Shown here piece after piece: positions 11,214 to 21,711 of a DNA stretch of 64,000 nucleotides. Position 1 is the stretch's first letter; every line of letters begins with the position of its first letter. The position numbers were made by a program, and so were the translations under genes. Source of the stretch: Rhodococcus qingshengii JCM 15477 (lineage in GTDB: Bacteria > Actinomycetota > Actinomycetes > Mycobacteriales > Mycobacteriaceae); contig NZ_CP096563.1 of NCBI RefSeq assembly GCF_023221595.1, positions 248,001 to 312,000 of the forward strand, read 5' to 3'. The notes beneath the pieces were generated by a model that saw only the letters and a program-made list of their open reading frames with translations, was not told where the DNA came from and ran no database searches.

Positions 11214-12751
11214 CGACAACCACCGCGGAGAAGCTCGCTGAACTCCGCGAAAAGTTGGAGAAGGCAAAGGAACCCGGCTCGGCTCGGGCCATTGCCAAGC
11301 GCGATGCAGCAGGGCACAGCACGCCGCGCCAGCGCATCGACATGTTGCTCGACCCCGGTAGCTTCATCGAGATCGGTGCCCTGGTGAAGATGGCGGGCGA
11401 GGGCAACCCGTACAGCGACGGCGTCATGACCGGTCACGGAACCGTCGACGGGCGTCCGGTAGCCGTGTTCGCGCACGATCAGACGGTGTTCGGCGGTGCC
11501 GCCGGAGAGATGTTCGGCCGTAAGGTCGCAGCTGTCAACGATTTTGCGCTGAAGGTGGGCTGCCCGGTCGTCGGTATCAACGATTCCGGTGGAGCTCGCA
11601 TCCAGGACGCCGTTTCCTCGTTGGCCTGGTACGCCAACATGGGTTCACGTCAGGAGCCGTTGTCCGGCCTGTGCCCGCAGATCTCGGTCATCCTCGGTAA
11701 ATGCGCCGGCGGTGCCGTGTACGCCCCGATCAACACGGACGTCGTGGTCGCGACCGAAGAGTCGTACATGTTCGTCACCGGACCCGACGTCATCAAGTCG
11801 GTCACCGGCGAAGAGGTCAGCCTCGAGGACTTGGGTGGAGCCCGCAAGCAGGCGGAGTACGGAAACATCCATCACGTCGCTCCCGACGAGAAGGCTGCCT
11901 TCGACTGGGTGCGTGAGTACCTGAGCTTCATGCCGTCGTCGTGCCAGGAGAAGGCGCCGCTGATCAACCCGGGCCTCGAACCCGAGATCACCGAGTCGGA
12001 TCTCGAACTCAATGCGTTCATGCCGGATGCCGACAACGCCGGCTACGACATGCACGACATCATTCTGCGGATCTTCGACGACGGCACTTTCCACGAAATC
12101 GGAGCCCAGGTCGCGCACAACGTGATCACCGGATTCTCCCGCGTCGACGGCCTGCCCGTCGGTGTCGTGGCCAACCAGCCCACGTACCTCAGTGGCGCCC
12201 TCGACGCGGACAGCTCCGACAAGGCCGCCCACTTCGTGCGTCTGTGCGACGCTTTCAACATCCCGCTCGTCTTCGTCGTCGACACACCGGGATTCCTTCC
12301 CGGCGTCGATCAGGAAAAGGTCGGCGTCATCAAGCGCGGCGGGCGTTTCCTGTTCTCGTACATCGAAGCCACTGTGCCGAAGGTGACTGTGGTGGTTCGT
12401 AAGGCGTACGGCGGCGGTTATGCCGTCATGGGCTGCAAGCAGCTCGGTGCCGACATCAACCTCGCGTGGCCGACCGCTCGTATCGCCGTGATGGGCGCCG
12501 AGGGTGCCGTCAACATCATGGGGCGGCGTCAGCTCGCCGAGGCCGGTGAGAATGCACCCGCGGTGCGTGCTCAGCTGATCAACTTCTACAACGAGTTCGT
12601 CGCGACGCCGTACATCGCGGCCGAGCGCGGATACATCGACGCGGTGATCGAGCCTTCGCAGACGCGTCTCGAGATCCGTAAGGCTCTGAAGTTGCTCGCG
12701 GACAAGACGATCTTCAAGAACCCGCGCAAGCACAACTTGATGCCGCTCTAG
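11210..12751 (+). CDS. accD4: Acyl-CoA carboxylase carboxyltransferase beta subunit AccD4
   Basis: Carboxyltransferase subunit of the acyl-CoA carboxylase that makes the 2-carboxyacyl-CoA extender used by Pks13. The 513 residues have the two crotonase-like halves of the family. N-terminal motifs include [19 protein letters not shown] and [10 protein letters not shown]-terminal motifs include [20 protein letters not shown] and [17 protein letters not shown]. The GTG start overlaps the pks13 stop by four bases (GTGA), indicating translational coupling. The biotin-carrying alpha subunit and the epsilon subunit are not in this window. Confidence 0.96.
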   Translation: MTTTTAEKLAELREKLEKAKEPGSARAIAKRDAAGHSTPRQRIDMLLDPGSFIEIGALVKMAGEGNPYSDGVMTGHGTVDGRPVAVFAHDQTVFGGAAGEMFGRKVAAVNDFALKVGCPVVGINDSGGARIQDAVSSLAWYANMGSRQEPLSGLCPQISVILGKCAGGAVYAPINTDVVVATEESYMFVTGPDVIKSVTGEEVSLEDLGGARKQAEYGNIHHVAPDEKAAFDWVREYLSFMPSSCQEKAPLINPGLEPEITESDLELNAFMPDADNAGYDMHDIILRIFDDGTFHEIGAQVAHNVITGFSRVDGLPVGVVANQPTYLSGALDADSSDKAAHFVRLCDAFNIPLVFVVDTPGFLPGVDQEKVGVIKRGGRFLFSYIEATVPKVTVVVRKAYGGGYAVMGCKQLGADINLAWPTARIAVMGAEGAVNIMGRRQLAEAGENAPAVRAQLINFYNEFVATPYIAAERGYIDAVIEPSQTRLEIRKALKLLADKTIFKNPRKHNLMPL

Positions 12752-13659
12752 TTCTTTTTGTCACCGAGGGCGTCGAACTGGCGGCGTAGCGCTTCTATCG
12801 CCGCCAGGACGGCCGGCCTTTCGCTGTCTGTCCGCCAGGCGAGGTAGATGTCTCGGCCGAGCGGCGGAACCGTGTCGAGCATTCGAACACCTTCCGGCGG
12901 TACAACTCTCGCCAGACGTGGAATCAATGCGACGGCGAGGCCCTGAGCGACGAATTCGACCTGGGTGGGAAACTCGGCGACCTCGTACTCGATTCGTGGG
13001 TCGAACCCCTGCGCGCGCAGGGTCCGGACGGTGAAGGTGTGAAAGTCCGTTCCCCGTGTCCACGTCGCCCAGGCATGCTCGGACAGCTCGCTGAGCGCGA
13101 CGACCTTGTTCTCCGCCAGCGGATGTGACGCCGGGAGAGCGAGCAGCGCCACGTCGTCGTACACGGGCGTGAAGGAGAGTCCGTCGGGAAGTTCGACGGG
13201 CAGAGTGCTCCAACTGTCGACCACCACGACGTCGAGGTCGCGGCGAATCAGTGCGGGGAGCAGTTCTTCGGATTCGCCTTCGTTGAAGGTGATTTCGAGC
13301 TGCGGGTGCGCATGCCTGATTTCGGCGATGGCTCGCGGCAGCACCGTCCTGCTGGGGGAGACCAGGGCGCCGATACGTACGCGGCCCGTCACCTCGCTCT
13401 GCAGCGACGCGATTTCCGCCTCGGCCTGGGCGAGCGTCGAGAGAACCTCTGCGGTTCGGCGCGCGAGGATTCGGCCCGCTTCTGTGAGTCGCACACCGCG
13501 GCCCTGCGGTTCGAGGAGCGGAACACCGACCTCTCGCTCGAGCTTGTTCAACTGCTGCGAAATTCCGGAGGGTGTGACATGCAAGGTGCGGGCGGCAGCC
13601 GCTACTGATCCGTTCTCGGCGACGGCGTGCAGGGCGCGAAGTCTTTCGAGATTCAACAC
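12748..13659 (-). CDS. LysR-family transcriptional regulator
   Basis: 303 residues starting at GTG. The N-terminal winged helix-turn-helix (about 1-60) contains [30 protein letters not shown], split here by the usual LysR spacing. A two-lobed effector-binding domain follows (about 90-295). It is divergent from an EamA-family exporter starting 73 bases away, the classic layout of a LysR regulator controlling its neighbour. Its stop codon overlaps that of accD4 through a shared CTAG at 12748-12751. The effector is unknown. Confidence 0.9.
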   Translation of the reverse strand: MLNLERLRALHAVAENGSVAAAARTLHVTPSGISQQLNKLEREVGVPLLEPQGRGVRLTEAGRILARRTAEVLSTLAQAEAEIASLQSEVTGRVRIGALVSPSRTVLPRAIAEIRHAHPQLEITFNEGESEELLPALIRRDLDVVVVDSWSTLPVELPDGLSFTPVYDDVALLALPASHPLAENKVVALSELSEHAWATWTRGTDFHTFTVRTLRAQGFDPRIEYEVAEFPTQVEFVAQGLAVALIPRLARVVPPEGVRMLDTVPPLGRDIYLAWRTDSERPAVLAAIEALRRQFDALGDKKN

Positions 13660-13732
13660 AGTAGTAATGCTACCGAATATACGGTCTGAACATTTGCTTG
13701 TGCTGAATAGTTAGCGGCAGGAACATTGTCGA

Positions 13733-14683
13733 GTGACCACACTGACCTCCGCGACCGCGCAGACATCGACACCCACCCGAACTCCTCGGGGGCGCATCGA
13801 CCCTCGATTGCTCGTCGTCGGAGGCGCAGCTGCGATCTCGATCAGTTCGCTCCTCATCAAGCTGGCCGATGTGGGGCCCTCGACCGCCGTCTTCTTCCGT
13901 TGCTTCCTGGCCTTGCCGCCGCTGTTGTGGTTGGCGTGGCGGGAGTACCGCCGGGTGGGCAAGCCGAGCCGGCGGGCAGTCGTTCTGCAGGTGCTCGGCG
14001 GTCTGCTGCTCGGGCTGGATTTCGCGTTGTGGTCGCAGTCGATTCTGATGATCGGCGCGGGGATGGCGAGCGTCGTCGTGAACGTGCAGGTGGTCGTGGT
14101 GCCCGCACTGTCCTGGTTGGTGTTCGGCCATCGGGTGCCGATGCGGTTCGTCTTCGCCCTGCCGTTCATGTTCACGGGAATCGCCTTGGCGGGCGGCGTG
14201 TTCGGGGGTGGGGGAACCGGCGACGACTTGCTGTGGGGAACGGCGCTCTCGCTCGTCTCCGGAATCGCCTACGGCGGCTACATCTTCGTGGTCGGCCGGA
14301 CGGGCGAGGCGGATCGGGCAGCGAGCCAGGTGTTGATCTCGACGACGTCCGCGGGCATCGCCGGGTCCGTCATCGGATCACTGTGGGGCCGGATCGATTT
14401 CGTCCCGGGCTGGGAAGCCTTCGGCTGGCTCGCGGCACTGGCGCTGGTCGGCCAGGTGTTCGGCTGGATGCTGATGGGGCACTCGCTCCCTCGGCTTCCC
14501 GCCGAGGTGGGCGCGACGCTCCTGCTCATGCAACCGGTACTCGCCGTACTGCTGGCGGTTGTGCTGCTCGGCGAACGGCCCGGTATCGGGCAACTACTCG
14601 GGTGCGTCGTCGTTGTCGGAGCGGTGTCTGCCGTCTCCGTGCGTCGCACCCGAGCAGTCACCCGAGTAGGTAGCGCAGGCTAG
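13733..14683 (+). CDS. EamA/DMT-family transporter
   Basis: An inner-membrane protein of 316 residues with about ten hydrophobic helices in two EamA repeats, after a soluble Thr/Pro-rich N-terminus of about 25 residues. Typical stretches are SSLLIKLADVGPSTAVFFR in the first helix pair and LGERPGIGQLLGC near the end. Members of the drug/metabolite transporter superfamily export small metabolites; the substrate cannot be named. The start is GTG at 13733. The adjacent divergent LysR gene is the likely regulator. The gene ends in a CTAG shared with the convergent Emb gene. Confidence 0.88.
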   Translation: MTTLTSATAQTSTPTRTPRGRIDPRLLVVGGAAAISISSLLIKLADVGPSTAVFFRCFLALPPLLWLAWREYRRVGKPSRRAVVLQVLGGLLLGLDFALWSQSILMIGAGMASVVVNVQVVVVPALSWLVFGHRVPMRFVFALPFMFTGIALAGGVFGGGGTGDDLLWGTALSLVSGIAYGGYIFVVGRTGEADRAASQVLISTTSAGIAGSVIGSLWGRIDFVPGWEAFGWLAALALVGQVFGWMLMGHSLPRLPAEVGATLLLMQPVLAVLLAVVLLGERPGIGQLLGCVVVVGAVSAVSVRRTRAVTRVGSAG

Positions 14684-17600
14684 TGCACTCGCATCTCGCC
14701 GGGCATCCACATGCCCGAGCGGGTTGCGGTGCCCGTCTCCACCTCTGCCGGAACAGCATTCGGGAAGTACCGGTCGTACCGCTCGAGTGATCCCCAGTCC
14801 CGCGCCCAGTCGTCCTTCAGGTACGTAGGAACCGTCGTCGCACCGGCAAGAACCTCGGTGAATCCGAGCGGGCCACCGTTGTCCGCAGACTGCCAGGTGT
14901 CGGTGGAACTGACCGCAAGAGGACGGTCCGGGAGGATGCGGAAGTTCGGCATCTCGGCCACGCCGTTCTGATGTGTGAACGGACGTTGGCACGGGAACTG
15001 AAGGCCGACAGCCCAATCCAGGAGCACCGGCTGCTCGTTGCCGATGTACGAGTTCAGGGACTCGAGCTTGGGCACGCGCGGCGGCGTGAATGCCATCCAC
15101 TGATCGCCCGTGAGGTTGGGATCGAACGCGACCACCCGAACGGCGTCGGCGTCCGGCGCGAGTTCGTCGATCGGGATACGGACGTTGCGCCACGACGGCG
15201 CGGGTCCGATGTCTCGCGGCATGTACGAACCCTGAACCTGCACGGTTCCGTCGGGCTGAGTCCTGCCGTACTCGACCAGAAGTGACTGGCCGTACGTGAT
15301 CGCACCGGTGTTGTCGACGGACCACACACGCCCGGCGACGGACATGACCACCAGCGGTGATTCTTCACTGCGAGTGGGCAATCCGTACCAACTCGAGATG
15401 AGGGAAGCAGGTTCCTGCACGCCGGGCTGGTAGCTGCCCATGACCGGTGTCTTCGACGGATCGAGGCCGAAGGGGAGCTTGGCCGTGCTGCCGTTGACGC
15501 CGACGTTGCCGGTGCCGCCGCTGGTTCCGGCGCCGGAACCGGTGGCGAAGGTGGGACCGACACTCTGGCTGTCGGTATTGCCCATGCCCTGCTTGACTTC
15601 GATGTAATCCGCAGTCAGATCGCTGGGAACCCCATTGGGGGAGAAGCCCTTCGAATCAACTCCGGACAACGGATCCTCGGCGTTGAATCCGGGAGCGGTC
15701 AGAGGCCGCAGATTCCCGGAATTGACGTCGGTCTCGACCAGAACGTCCTCGGCCATGCCGCAGGTCTTGCCCGCGAGTGCCTCGATGTTGCTTCGGCCCA
15801 GCGAGTACGCCGGGTACTGCGACACTGCACCCTTGAGTAGCGAGAGCACCTCGAACAGGACCATCAGACCGGCAATCACGGTGAGGGGAGCGGCCGCGAA
15901 CTTGCGAATTCGTCTGCCCTTGGCCGTGTTCGGCTTCTCGGGCGGGGCGGCAAATCCCTCACGCAGGTACTGCCAGGCGGCAAAGGCCAAGGCGAGAGCA
16001 AAGAGCGCGAGGAACAGGGTGTTGGATTCACGGCCGTCGTAGGAGATGGTCTTGTCGAACCACGGCACGCCGTAACTCGAGACGTACCAGTAGCCGTTGA
16101 TGCCGGCGAACGTCAACGCCAGCATCAGGAGCAGTCCGGCCACGAACACCGAACGGTTACGACGCGAGCGCAGGGCGGACGCGGACACGGCGACGGCGGT
16201 CAGCGCGGCGAGAGAACCGGCGATGCCCGCGTACGCACCGAAGTGGTGAGTCCACTTGGTGGGGTTGAACATCATCAGGAACATCGTGCCGAAGACGACG
16301 CCGACCAGGCGCCACGACGGACCGGTTGCGGCGCCGGGGACGCGGCCGCGGCGCAGCAACACGAAGAGCGTCGTGAAGAGGCACAGGATCATCGTCAAGA
16401 ACGCGAAGCGTCGGGCAACCGAGCCGTCGACCGTCTGGACGAAGAGGTAGTAGTAGCGCAGGAAGTCCTGGTACCACTCGAGATTGGGCCCGATGATCGT
16501 TCGGACGCGCGTGGCTTCCATGACGCCGGCAAAGGTCTGGTCGGCGAAGATGACCACCAGCACGATGGTTCCGGCAGCGGCGATCGGAGCGAGAAGCGGC
16601 AGGGTGCCGACCAGTCGGTGACGCTTGACGACGATGCGCACCAACGGGCGCACACCGGCGAGAAGGGCTGCGATACACATCAATCCGGTGGGTGCGGCGG
16701 CAAGAGTGAAGGCGCCGATCAAGATTGCCGTGGCCGCGGGCAGCAGACGTCCGGTGGCGATGGCGCGCTCGATGGAGCACCAGGTGAGCAGTGCGCCGAG
16801 AGCCACGATGGGCTCGGGGCGAAGACCGTTGTTGTACGCCAGCCAGAAGGACAGGAACACCAGACCGCCGGTCCAGAGGGCGACGTTGCTCCGGCGAACC
16901 GCCCGGCCGAGACGCGGGACGACCTCGCGGCTGATGACCATCCAGCACAGGATTCCGGCGAGCAGAGCGGGCAGACGCATGAACGGGCTCGCGGTCGAGA
17001 TCTTCGCCATCACGGCCAGCACTTCGTAATACCAACCGAACGGCGCCTCGGGAACGCCGAACCAACGGAAGTAGTTGGCCATGTATCCCGCGTCCGGTGA
17101 GACTCGGGCCATGGTGAGGAGGTAGCCGTCGTCGGCGGTGTTCGCGCCGATGAAGTGCCACACGACGAGCGTGCCGACCACCACTCCGTCGATACCGGAG
17201 AACTTCCACCAGCGTGCGGGCAGGAAGCGTCGGTGCTTGCGGCCGTCGGTGCCGTCGAGGCGAGCCAGGGCGACCAGCGCGACGATGGTCGAGAGGACGG
17301 CCACGATCATCGCGACCAGCTTCAAGACGCTCGGGCTCGACGAGAAACGTGAGTCGATCGTCATCGAGAAGCCGAGGCCCTCGGGGGCAGCGCCGTCGGG
17401 CAGGTCGCTGAAGACGCCGACCACCTGCGGGCGGAAGTCACCGTCGAGTTGGCCACGAATCGGGTTGCCGTCGGGATAGGTCAGTCCGACGAACTCTGCC
17501 GTGGTTCGGTTGACGTCGGAGCTGAACGCGATGGCGCCACAGCGACTGGACTCGACGTCCTCGCGTGCCGCCGAAGCGACGACGACGTTGCGATCGAGCA

Positions 17601-17982
17601 CGTCGACGCTCGTCGCGGACACCCGGACGAACATCGACGACAGTGCCGCGCCGTCGCCCTGTGCAGGTGCCGTCGACAGCAGGATGCCGCCGCCCTCCGG
17701 CAACGAGCTGACCGCGGTACAGGGGATCGATGCGTTGACGTCGATGGGAACCTGCGCCATCAGCGGTGCCTCGACGTCGCCGATCACGCCGTTCTGCGGC
17801 CAGTTGACCGAAGCCGTCGTCTGCACGACGGGAAGCAGCGGAGTTGCCAGTGCGAGCACGAAGCCGAGCAAGCCGGCGATGATCGCGACCCATCGCGTGC
17901 GATGGAAACGCTCGCGGGCATCCTGACCAGCAGGAGGCGGCGAACTCGAAGTCTGAGGTGAAGCTGTCACGGCGTCGGGCAC
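14680..17982 (-). CDS. Arabinosyltransferase, EmbA/B/C family (first paralogue)
   Basis: Membrane GT-C enzyme (GT53) of 1100 residues that extends arabinan from decaprenyl-phospho-arabinose. It has an N-terminal helix and a first periplasmic domain, and the GT-C aspartate pair TADDGYLL near residue 283. FRWFGVPEAPFGWYY follows, then a multi-helix core and a C-terminal carbohydrate-binding domain from about residue 710 (DWAVGLQFPCQRP, DWARDWGSLERY). The position equivalent to EmbB Met306, the common ethambutol-resistance site, appears to be Met (LTMARV). It lies 73 bases downstream of the second Emb gene, with a strong hairpin between. Which of EmbA, EmbB or EmbC it matches cannot be settled by eye. 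Confidence 0.93.
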   Translation of the reverse strand: MPDAVTASPQTSSSPPPAGQDARERFHRTRWVAIIAGLLGFVLALATPLLPVVQTTASVNWPQNGVIGDVEAPLMAQVPIDVNASIPCTAVSSLPEGGGILLSTAPAQGDGAALSSMFVRVSATSVDVLDRNVVVASAAREDVESSRCGAIAFSSDVNRTTAEFVGLTYPDGNPIRGQLDGDFRPQVVGVFSDLPDGAAPEGLGFSMTIDSRFSSSPSVLKLVAMIVAVLSTIVALVALARLDGTDGRKHRRFLPARWWKFSGIDGVVVGTLVVWHFIGANTADDGYLLTMARVSPDAGYMANYFRWFGVPEAPFGWYYEVLAVMAKISTASPFMRLPALLAGILCWMVISREVVPRLGRAVRRSNVALWTGGLVFLSFWLAYNNGLRPEPIVALGALLTWCSIERAIATGRLLPAATAILIGAFTLAAAPTGLMCIAALLAGVRPLVRIVVKRHRLVGTLPLLAPIAAAGTIVLVVIFADQTFAGVMEATRVRTIIGPNLEWYQDFLRYYYLFVQTVDGSVARRFAFLTMILCLFTTLFVLLRRGRVPGAATGPSWRLVGVVFGTMFLMMFNPTKWTHHFGAYAGIAGSLAALTAVAVSASALRSRRNRSVFVAGLLLMLALTFAGINGYWYVSSYGVPWFDKTISYDGRESNTLFLALFALALAFAAWQYLREGFAAPPEKPNTAKGRRIRKFAAAPLTVIAGLMVLFEVLSLLKGAVSQYPAYSLGRSNIEALAGKTCGMAEDVLVETDVNSGNLRPLTAPGFNAEDPLSGVDSKGFSPNGVPSDLTADYIEVKQGMGNTDSQSVGPTFATGSGAGTSGGTGNVGVNGSTAKLPFGLDPSKTPVMGSYQPGVQEPASLISSWYGLPTRSEESPLVVMSVAGRVWSVDNTGAITYGQSLLVEYGRTQPDGTVQVQGSYMPRDIGPAPSWRNVRIPIDELAPDADAVRVVAFDPNLTGDQWMAFTPPRVPKLESLNSYIGNEQPVLLDWAVGLQFPCQRPFTHQNGVAEMPNFRILPDRPLAVSSTDTWQSADNGGPLGFTEVLAGATTVPTYLKDDWARDWGSLERYDRYFPNAVPAEVETGTATRSGMWMPGEMRVH

Positions 17983-18008
17983 GGCTACCGATGGTATGTC
18001 AGGGCTGA

Positions 18009-18048
18009 GCGTGGACCTACCGTGCCCAGGTGGTTGGTAGGTCCACGC
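18009..18048 (-). terminator. Perfect 13-bp inverted repeat between the two Emb genes
   Basis: Arms at 18009-18021 and 18036-18048 are perfectly complementary, around a 14-base loop. The repeat fills most of the 73-base gap between the two Emb coding regions and lies 8 bases after the upstream gene's stop. No T-run follows on the minus strand. It could be a terminator, an attenuator or an RNA-processing site that lets the paralogues be expressed at different levels. Confidence 0.6.
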
Positions 18049-18055
18049 GTAACAG

Positions 18056-21000
18056 TTACGACTGGTAACGAATCGGGCCCGGTGTCCAGGTGCCCGATCG
18101 AGTCTCGGTGGTGACGTTCATTTGCGCGGGAACCGCGTCCGAATCGAGCGGTGTGTACTGCTCGAGCGAACCCCAGTCACGATCCCAGTCGTTGTCCAGA
18201 TAGGTCGGCAATGCCCTGGCCGAGAGCAGTTCGGTAGTCCAGCCGAGCGGTCCACCGCCGTAGTGGTCCTGCCAGGCGTTGGTGGACTCCGCGCCGATGC
18301 GGTCGGGCAGGATGCGCCACTCCGGGATCTCGGCGACGCCGTACAGGTGATCCACCGGACGTTGGCACGGGAAGGCCAGACCGACAGCCCAGTCCATCAG
18401 CACGGGATCGGTGGATCCGACGACGTCCTGCAGCGTGCGCATGGTCGGCACTCGTGGCGGTGTGACCGCCAGCCACTGGTCGGCGCTGATGTCGGTGTCA
18501 CTGGCCACCAGACGCACGGTGTCGGCGTCGGCGGGCAGCTGATCCATCGGAACGCGCAGGTTGCGCCACGACGGCGACGGGCCGATGTCGATCGGATCGA
18601 CACGTCCCAGTGCGTCGACGCTCCCGTCTGCCTGCTTCTTGCCGTACTCGACCTGCAGCACTGCGCCGGGGGTGACGATGCCGTCGGAGTTGACGTAGCG
18701 GATGCGTCCGGCGGCCGCGACGGTCAGGAGCGGTGCGGCGTCGTTGCGCTCGGGTAGTGAGTACCAACCGGTGGTCAGCGACGCGTTCTGGGGTGCTCCG
18801 TAACTACCGAGCACCGGGGTTTTTGCGGGGTCGAGCCCGAACGGGAGCGCGACGTTGCTGCCGTTGACGCCGGCCGTCGACTGCGAGCCACCGGCGGTGC
18901 CGGATCCGGTTCCCGGCGTGGTGGTGCCGGACTGCGAGGTCGAGGTGTCGAGGCTGTTTGCACTGCCTGCTGTCGAGTCCTCGGCGTCGGCCGTGAGGTC
19001 GCCTGCAACCCCGTCCGGCGAGAACCCGGTTGATTCGCTCGCACCGAATGCACCCGCGCCGGCGAGATCGGTGGGCCGATCCGTCAATTGCAGAACGCCG
19101 GCGTTCGGATCGGACTCGACGAGTACCTCACCCGCGAGACCGCAGCTTCCGCCGAAGACGGATTCGATGTTGGACTTGCCGATCGAATACGCGGGGTACT
19201 GCGCGACCGCGCCCTTGAGCAGGGACAGCACCTCGAACAGCACGACCGCTCCGGCCGCGATGGTCAACGGTGACGGGGCGAGAAGGCGAAGTCGCCTGGT
19301 CTTCTTGACGCTGTCCTCTGTGCCGTTTCGCCGGCGCGGCTCCATGACGTGGTACCACGCGGCCAGCAGCAGCGCGAGAATCGTGAGGCCGAGGAAGGCC
19401 GTCGAGAATCCCTTGCCGGCGATTGACGGCGGCTTGTCCCACCACGGGACGCCGTAACTCGAGACGTACCACCAGCCGTTGGAGCTCGTGAACGCCACAG
19501 CGAGGATGAACAGGATGCCCGCGGCGAACAGCGCGCGGTTTCGTTTGGAACGCATGCTCGACGCACTCACACCGACGGCAGCGAGGACGGCCACCGTGGC
19601 GGCCAGACCGGCATACACACCGAAGTGGTGAGTCCACTTGGTGGGGGTGAACTGCATCAGGAGCAGCGACGCGAACACGATGCCGAGGATTCGGCGCGAG
19701 GGCCCGATAGCGGTGCCCGGGATCCGGCCCTTGCGCAGGATCATCATGACGCAGAAGACGAGTCCGACGATCATGACGAACATGCCGAAGCGGCGTGCGA
19801 GTGAGCCGTCGGGGGAGATGGTCATCAGTGCGTCCCAACGCAACCGTTCCTCGAACCACGGAACGTTCGGCCCGACGGCCGTTCGCACTCTGGTCGATTC
19901 GAGAACTGTCGCGAGGGTTTGATCTGCGAAGACCGCGACGAGCACCACGGTTCCGGCGGCGAGAATCGGCATGATCTGGGACAGGAAGCCGACGCGCTTG
20001 CCGCGGGCGATCAGGATCTGCAGGATCGGCCTGGCTCCGGCGATCAGCGCGCCGATGGCGATCAGCCCGGAAGGCCCGGCGGCCAGCGAGAATGCGGCGA
20101 TCAGCACGGCCATCGCGGCGGGCAACAGACGTCCGGTGGCGATGGCGCGTTCGATGGAGCACCACGTGAGCAGGGCGCCGAGGGCGATGATGGGCTCGGG
20201 ACGCAGGCCGTTGTTGTACGGCAACCAGAAGGCCAGGAACACGAGCCCGCCCGTCCAGATGGCAACCTTGTTGCGGCGCACCGCAACACCGAGTCGCGGT
20301 ATCACCTCGCGGCTGATGACCATCCAGCACAGAATGCCGGCGATCAACGCGGGCAGGCGCATCCACATGCTCGCGGTGCTGACCTTCGCGAACAGCGCCA
20401 GCACGTCGTAGTACCAACCGAACGGCGCTTCGGGGACTCCGAACCAGCGGAAGTAATTGGCCATGTACCCGGAGTGCTCCGAGACTCGGGCCATGCCGAG
20501 CAGGTAACCGTCGTCGGAAGTGTTGGCGCCGAACACATGCCACAGCGCCAGCGTGCCGATAACCAGGGCGTCGATGCCGGTGAACTTCCACCATCGCGCC
20601 GGCAGGAACCGCCGCGCACGACGGCCGTCGACGCCGTCGATCCGGTGCAGTGCGTACAGCGAGACGATGGTCGAGAGTGCCGCCACGATCATCGCGAACA
20701 GTTTGAGAAGTGTGGGGCTGGACGAGAACCGCGAGTCGACGTCCATGTGGGCGGACAGTCCGGCGGGCGCTGCGCCCTGCAGGTCGGTGAAGATGCCGAC
20801 AACCTGTGGGCGGTAGTCACCGGTCAGGGTGGTGCCGACGCCGTCGATTCCGGTGACCGCCGCGACGGTCTGCTCGGAGTTGGTCGTGATGGTGATCGCC
20901 GTGCACCCGCTCAGTTGATCGAGCGGGGTCGAGATCAATACCGAATCGCGGGTGAGTGCTTCGAGGCGGTCGGCAGTGGTGCGGACGGTGAGGCCGCGGG

Positions 21001-21376
21001 CGTTTCGGTCCGGCGCGCCGTTCGGCATGGTCGAGAGCAGTGTGCCGCCGCTGCCGCCCAACTGGCCGATGGTGGAACAGGGAATGCTGATGTCGAGCGA
21101 TGTGGGCGAGTAAGAGATCAGCGGCGACGAAACGCTGTTGACGGTCCCACCCTGCGGCCAGTCGATGCTCGCGGCTTCCTGCTTGACGGGCAGGAAGGGC
21201 GTAGCGAGTGCAAGAAGCAGGCCAAGAAGGCCGGTGACTATCGCGATGAGTCGTGCCGTCCGGACTCTCTGGGAATCCGATTCTCGGGGAGCTTCGGGGC
21301 CAGTGGGCACGGGTTTCGGGGGCACTACTACTTCAGACGGCACAAGGAACGATGTTAGGCGAGTGCGGGCCCGCAC
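18056..21376 (-). CDS. Arabinosyltransferase, EmbA/B/C family (second paralogue)
   Basis: GT53 arabinosyltransferase of 1106 residues, clearly homologous to its downstream neighbour over the full length. It has the acidic pair SDDGYLLGMARV near residue 287, FRWFGVPEAPFGWYY, the multi-helix core, and the C-terminal binding domain (DWAVGLAFPCQRP, DWDRDWGSLEQY). The Met equivalent to EmbB Met306 appears conserved. The GTG start at 21376 is uncertain: a GTG at 21343 preceded by TAACAT would give a leaderless start. It lies 16 bases downstream of the XRE gene on the same strand, so read-through from that promoter is possible. Unlike in mycobacteria, aftA is not immediately upstream. Confidence 0.93.
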   Translation of the reverse strand: MRARTRLTSFLVPSEVVVPPKPVPTGPEAPRESDSQRVRTARLIAIVTGLLGLLLALATPFLPVKQEAASIDWPQGGTVNSVSSPLISYSPTSLDISIPCSTIGQLGGSGGTLLSTMPNGAPDRNARGLTVRTTADRLEALTRDSVLISTPLDQLSGCTAITITTNSEQTVAAVTGIDGVGTTLTGDYRPQVVGIFTDLQGAAPAGLSAHMDVDSRFSSSPTLLKLFAMIVAALSTIVSLYALHRIDGVDGRRARRFLPARWWKFTGIDALVIGTLALWHVFGANTSDDGYLLGMARVSEHSGYMANYFRWFGVPEAPFGWYYDVLALFAKVSTASMWMRLPALIAGILCWMVISREVIPRLGVAVRRNKVAIWTGGLVFLAFWLPYNNGLRPEPIIALGALLTWCSIERAIATGRLLPAAMAVLIAAFSLAAGPSGLIAIGALIAGARPILQILIARGKRVGFLSQIMPILAAGTVVLVAVFADQTLATVLESTRVRTAVGPNVPWFEERLRWDALMTISPDGSLARRFGMFVMIVGLVFCVMMILRKGRIPGTAIGPSRRILGIVFASLLLMQFTPTKWTHHFGVYAGLAATVAVLAAVGVSASSMRSKRNRALFAAGILFILAVAFTSSNGWWYVSSYGVPWWDKPPSIAGKGFSTAFLGLTILALLLAAWYHVMEPRRRNGTEDSVKKTRRLRLLAPSPLTIAAGAVVLFEVLSLLKGAVAQYPAYSIGKSNIESVFGGSCGLAGEVLVESDPNAGVLQLTDRPTDLAGAGAFGASESTGFSPDGVAGDLTADAEDSTAGSANSLDTSTSQSGTTTPGTGSGTAGGSQSTAGVNGSNVALPFGLDPAKTPVLGSYGAPQNASLTTGWYSLPERNDAAPLLTVAAAGRIRYVNSDGIVTPGAVLQVEYGKKQADGSVDALGRVDPIDIGPSPSWRNLRVPMDQLPADADTVRLVASDTDISADQWLAVTPPRVPTMRTLQDVVGSTDPVLMDWAVGLAFPCQRPVDHLYGVAEIPEWRILPDRIGAESTNAWQDHYGGGPLGWTTELLSARALPTYLDNDWDRDWGSLEQYTPLDSDAVPAQMNVTTETRSGTWTPGPIRYQS

Positions 21377-21392
21377 ATCCTGAGAGAACTAC

Positions 21393-21662
21393 TCAGGATG
21401 CAACTTCCTGTTCGGATTGTGGTGTTTCAAGTGTTCGGGCGATGGTGTCGAGTGAAATACCCAACACTTCCGCGACCGCGCTGATGGTGAAGAAGGCGGG
21501 TGTCGCGATGCGTCCGGTTTCGATCTTGCGCAGCGTTTCGACGGAGATACCGGCGTCGAGCGCTACCTGAACCATGCTTCGGTCCCCCCGCGCCGATCGC
21601 AGGAGTTCACCCAGTCGTAGTCCTCGTTCGAGTTCTTCCGCCGTCAGCGGCACGCGCACCAT
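21393..21662 (-). CDS. XRE-family helix-turn-helix regulator
   Basis: A protein of 89 residues consisting almost only of a Cro/C1-type helix-turn-helix: LGELLRSARGDRSMVQVALDAGIS is followed by ETLRKIETGRIATPAFFTISAVAEVLG. It is divergent from the methionine aminopeptidase gene, sharing a 49-base intergenic region that holds a 10-bp palindrome. Autoregulation and control of the aminopeptidase are the simplest reading. It has no signal-sensing domain. Confidence 0.87.
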   Translation of the reverse strand: MVRVPLTAEELERGLRLGELLRSARGDRSMVQVALDAGISVETLRKIETGRIATPAFFTISAVAEVLGISLDTIARTLETPQSEQEVAS

Positions 21663-21674
21663 GTGCTTATAGTA

Positions 21675-21684
21675 ATACCGGTAT
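21675..21684. promoter_or_regulatory. Palindromic operator candidate in the XRE/map divergent promoter
   Basis: The perfect palindrome ATACCGGTAT lies midway between the divergent XRE and map starts. It overlaps the -10-like TATAGT at 21682-21687 for the plus strand. Position and symmetry suit the binding site of a dimeric XRE repressor. This is inferred from layout only. Confidence 0.5.
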
Positions 21685-21711
21685 AGTTATTCGACAAGGA
21701 AGGTGTTCGAA

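Noticed and set aside
19919..21358. Plus-strand 479-residue frame opposite the second Emb gene
   Set aside because: Antisense shadow; Arg/Asp/Gly/Gln-rich with no domain signal.
14680..21376. Two Emb genes as a recent tandem duplication
   Set aside because: Both are full-length and similar, but they differ throughout, including the linker before the C-terminal domain; this fits old EmbA/B/C-type paralogues rather than a recent copy.
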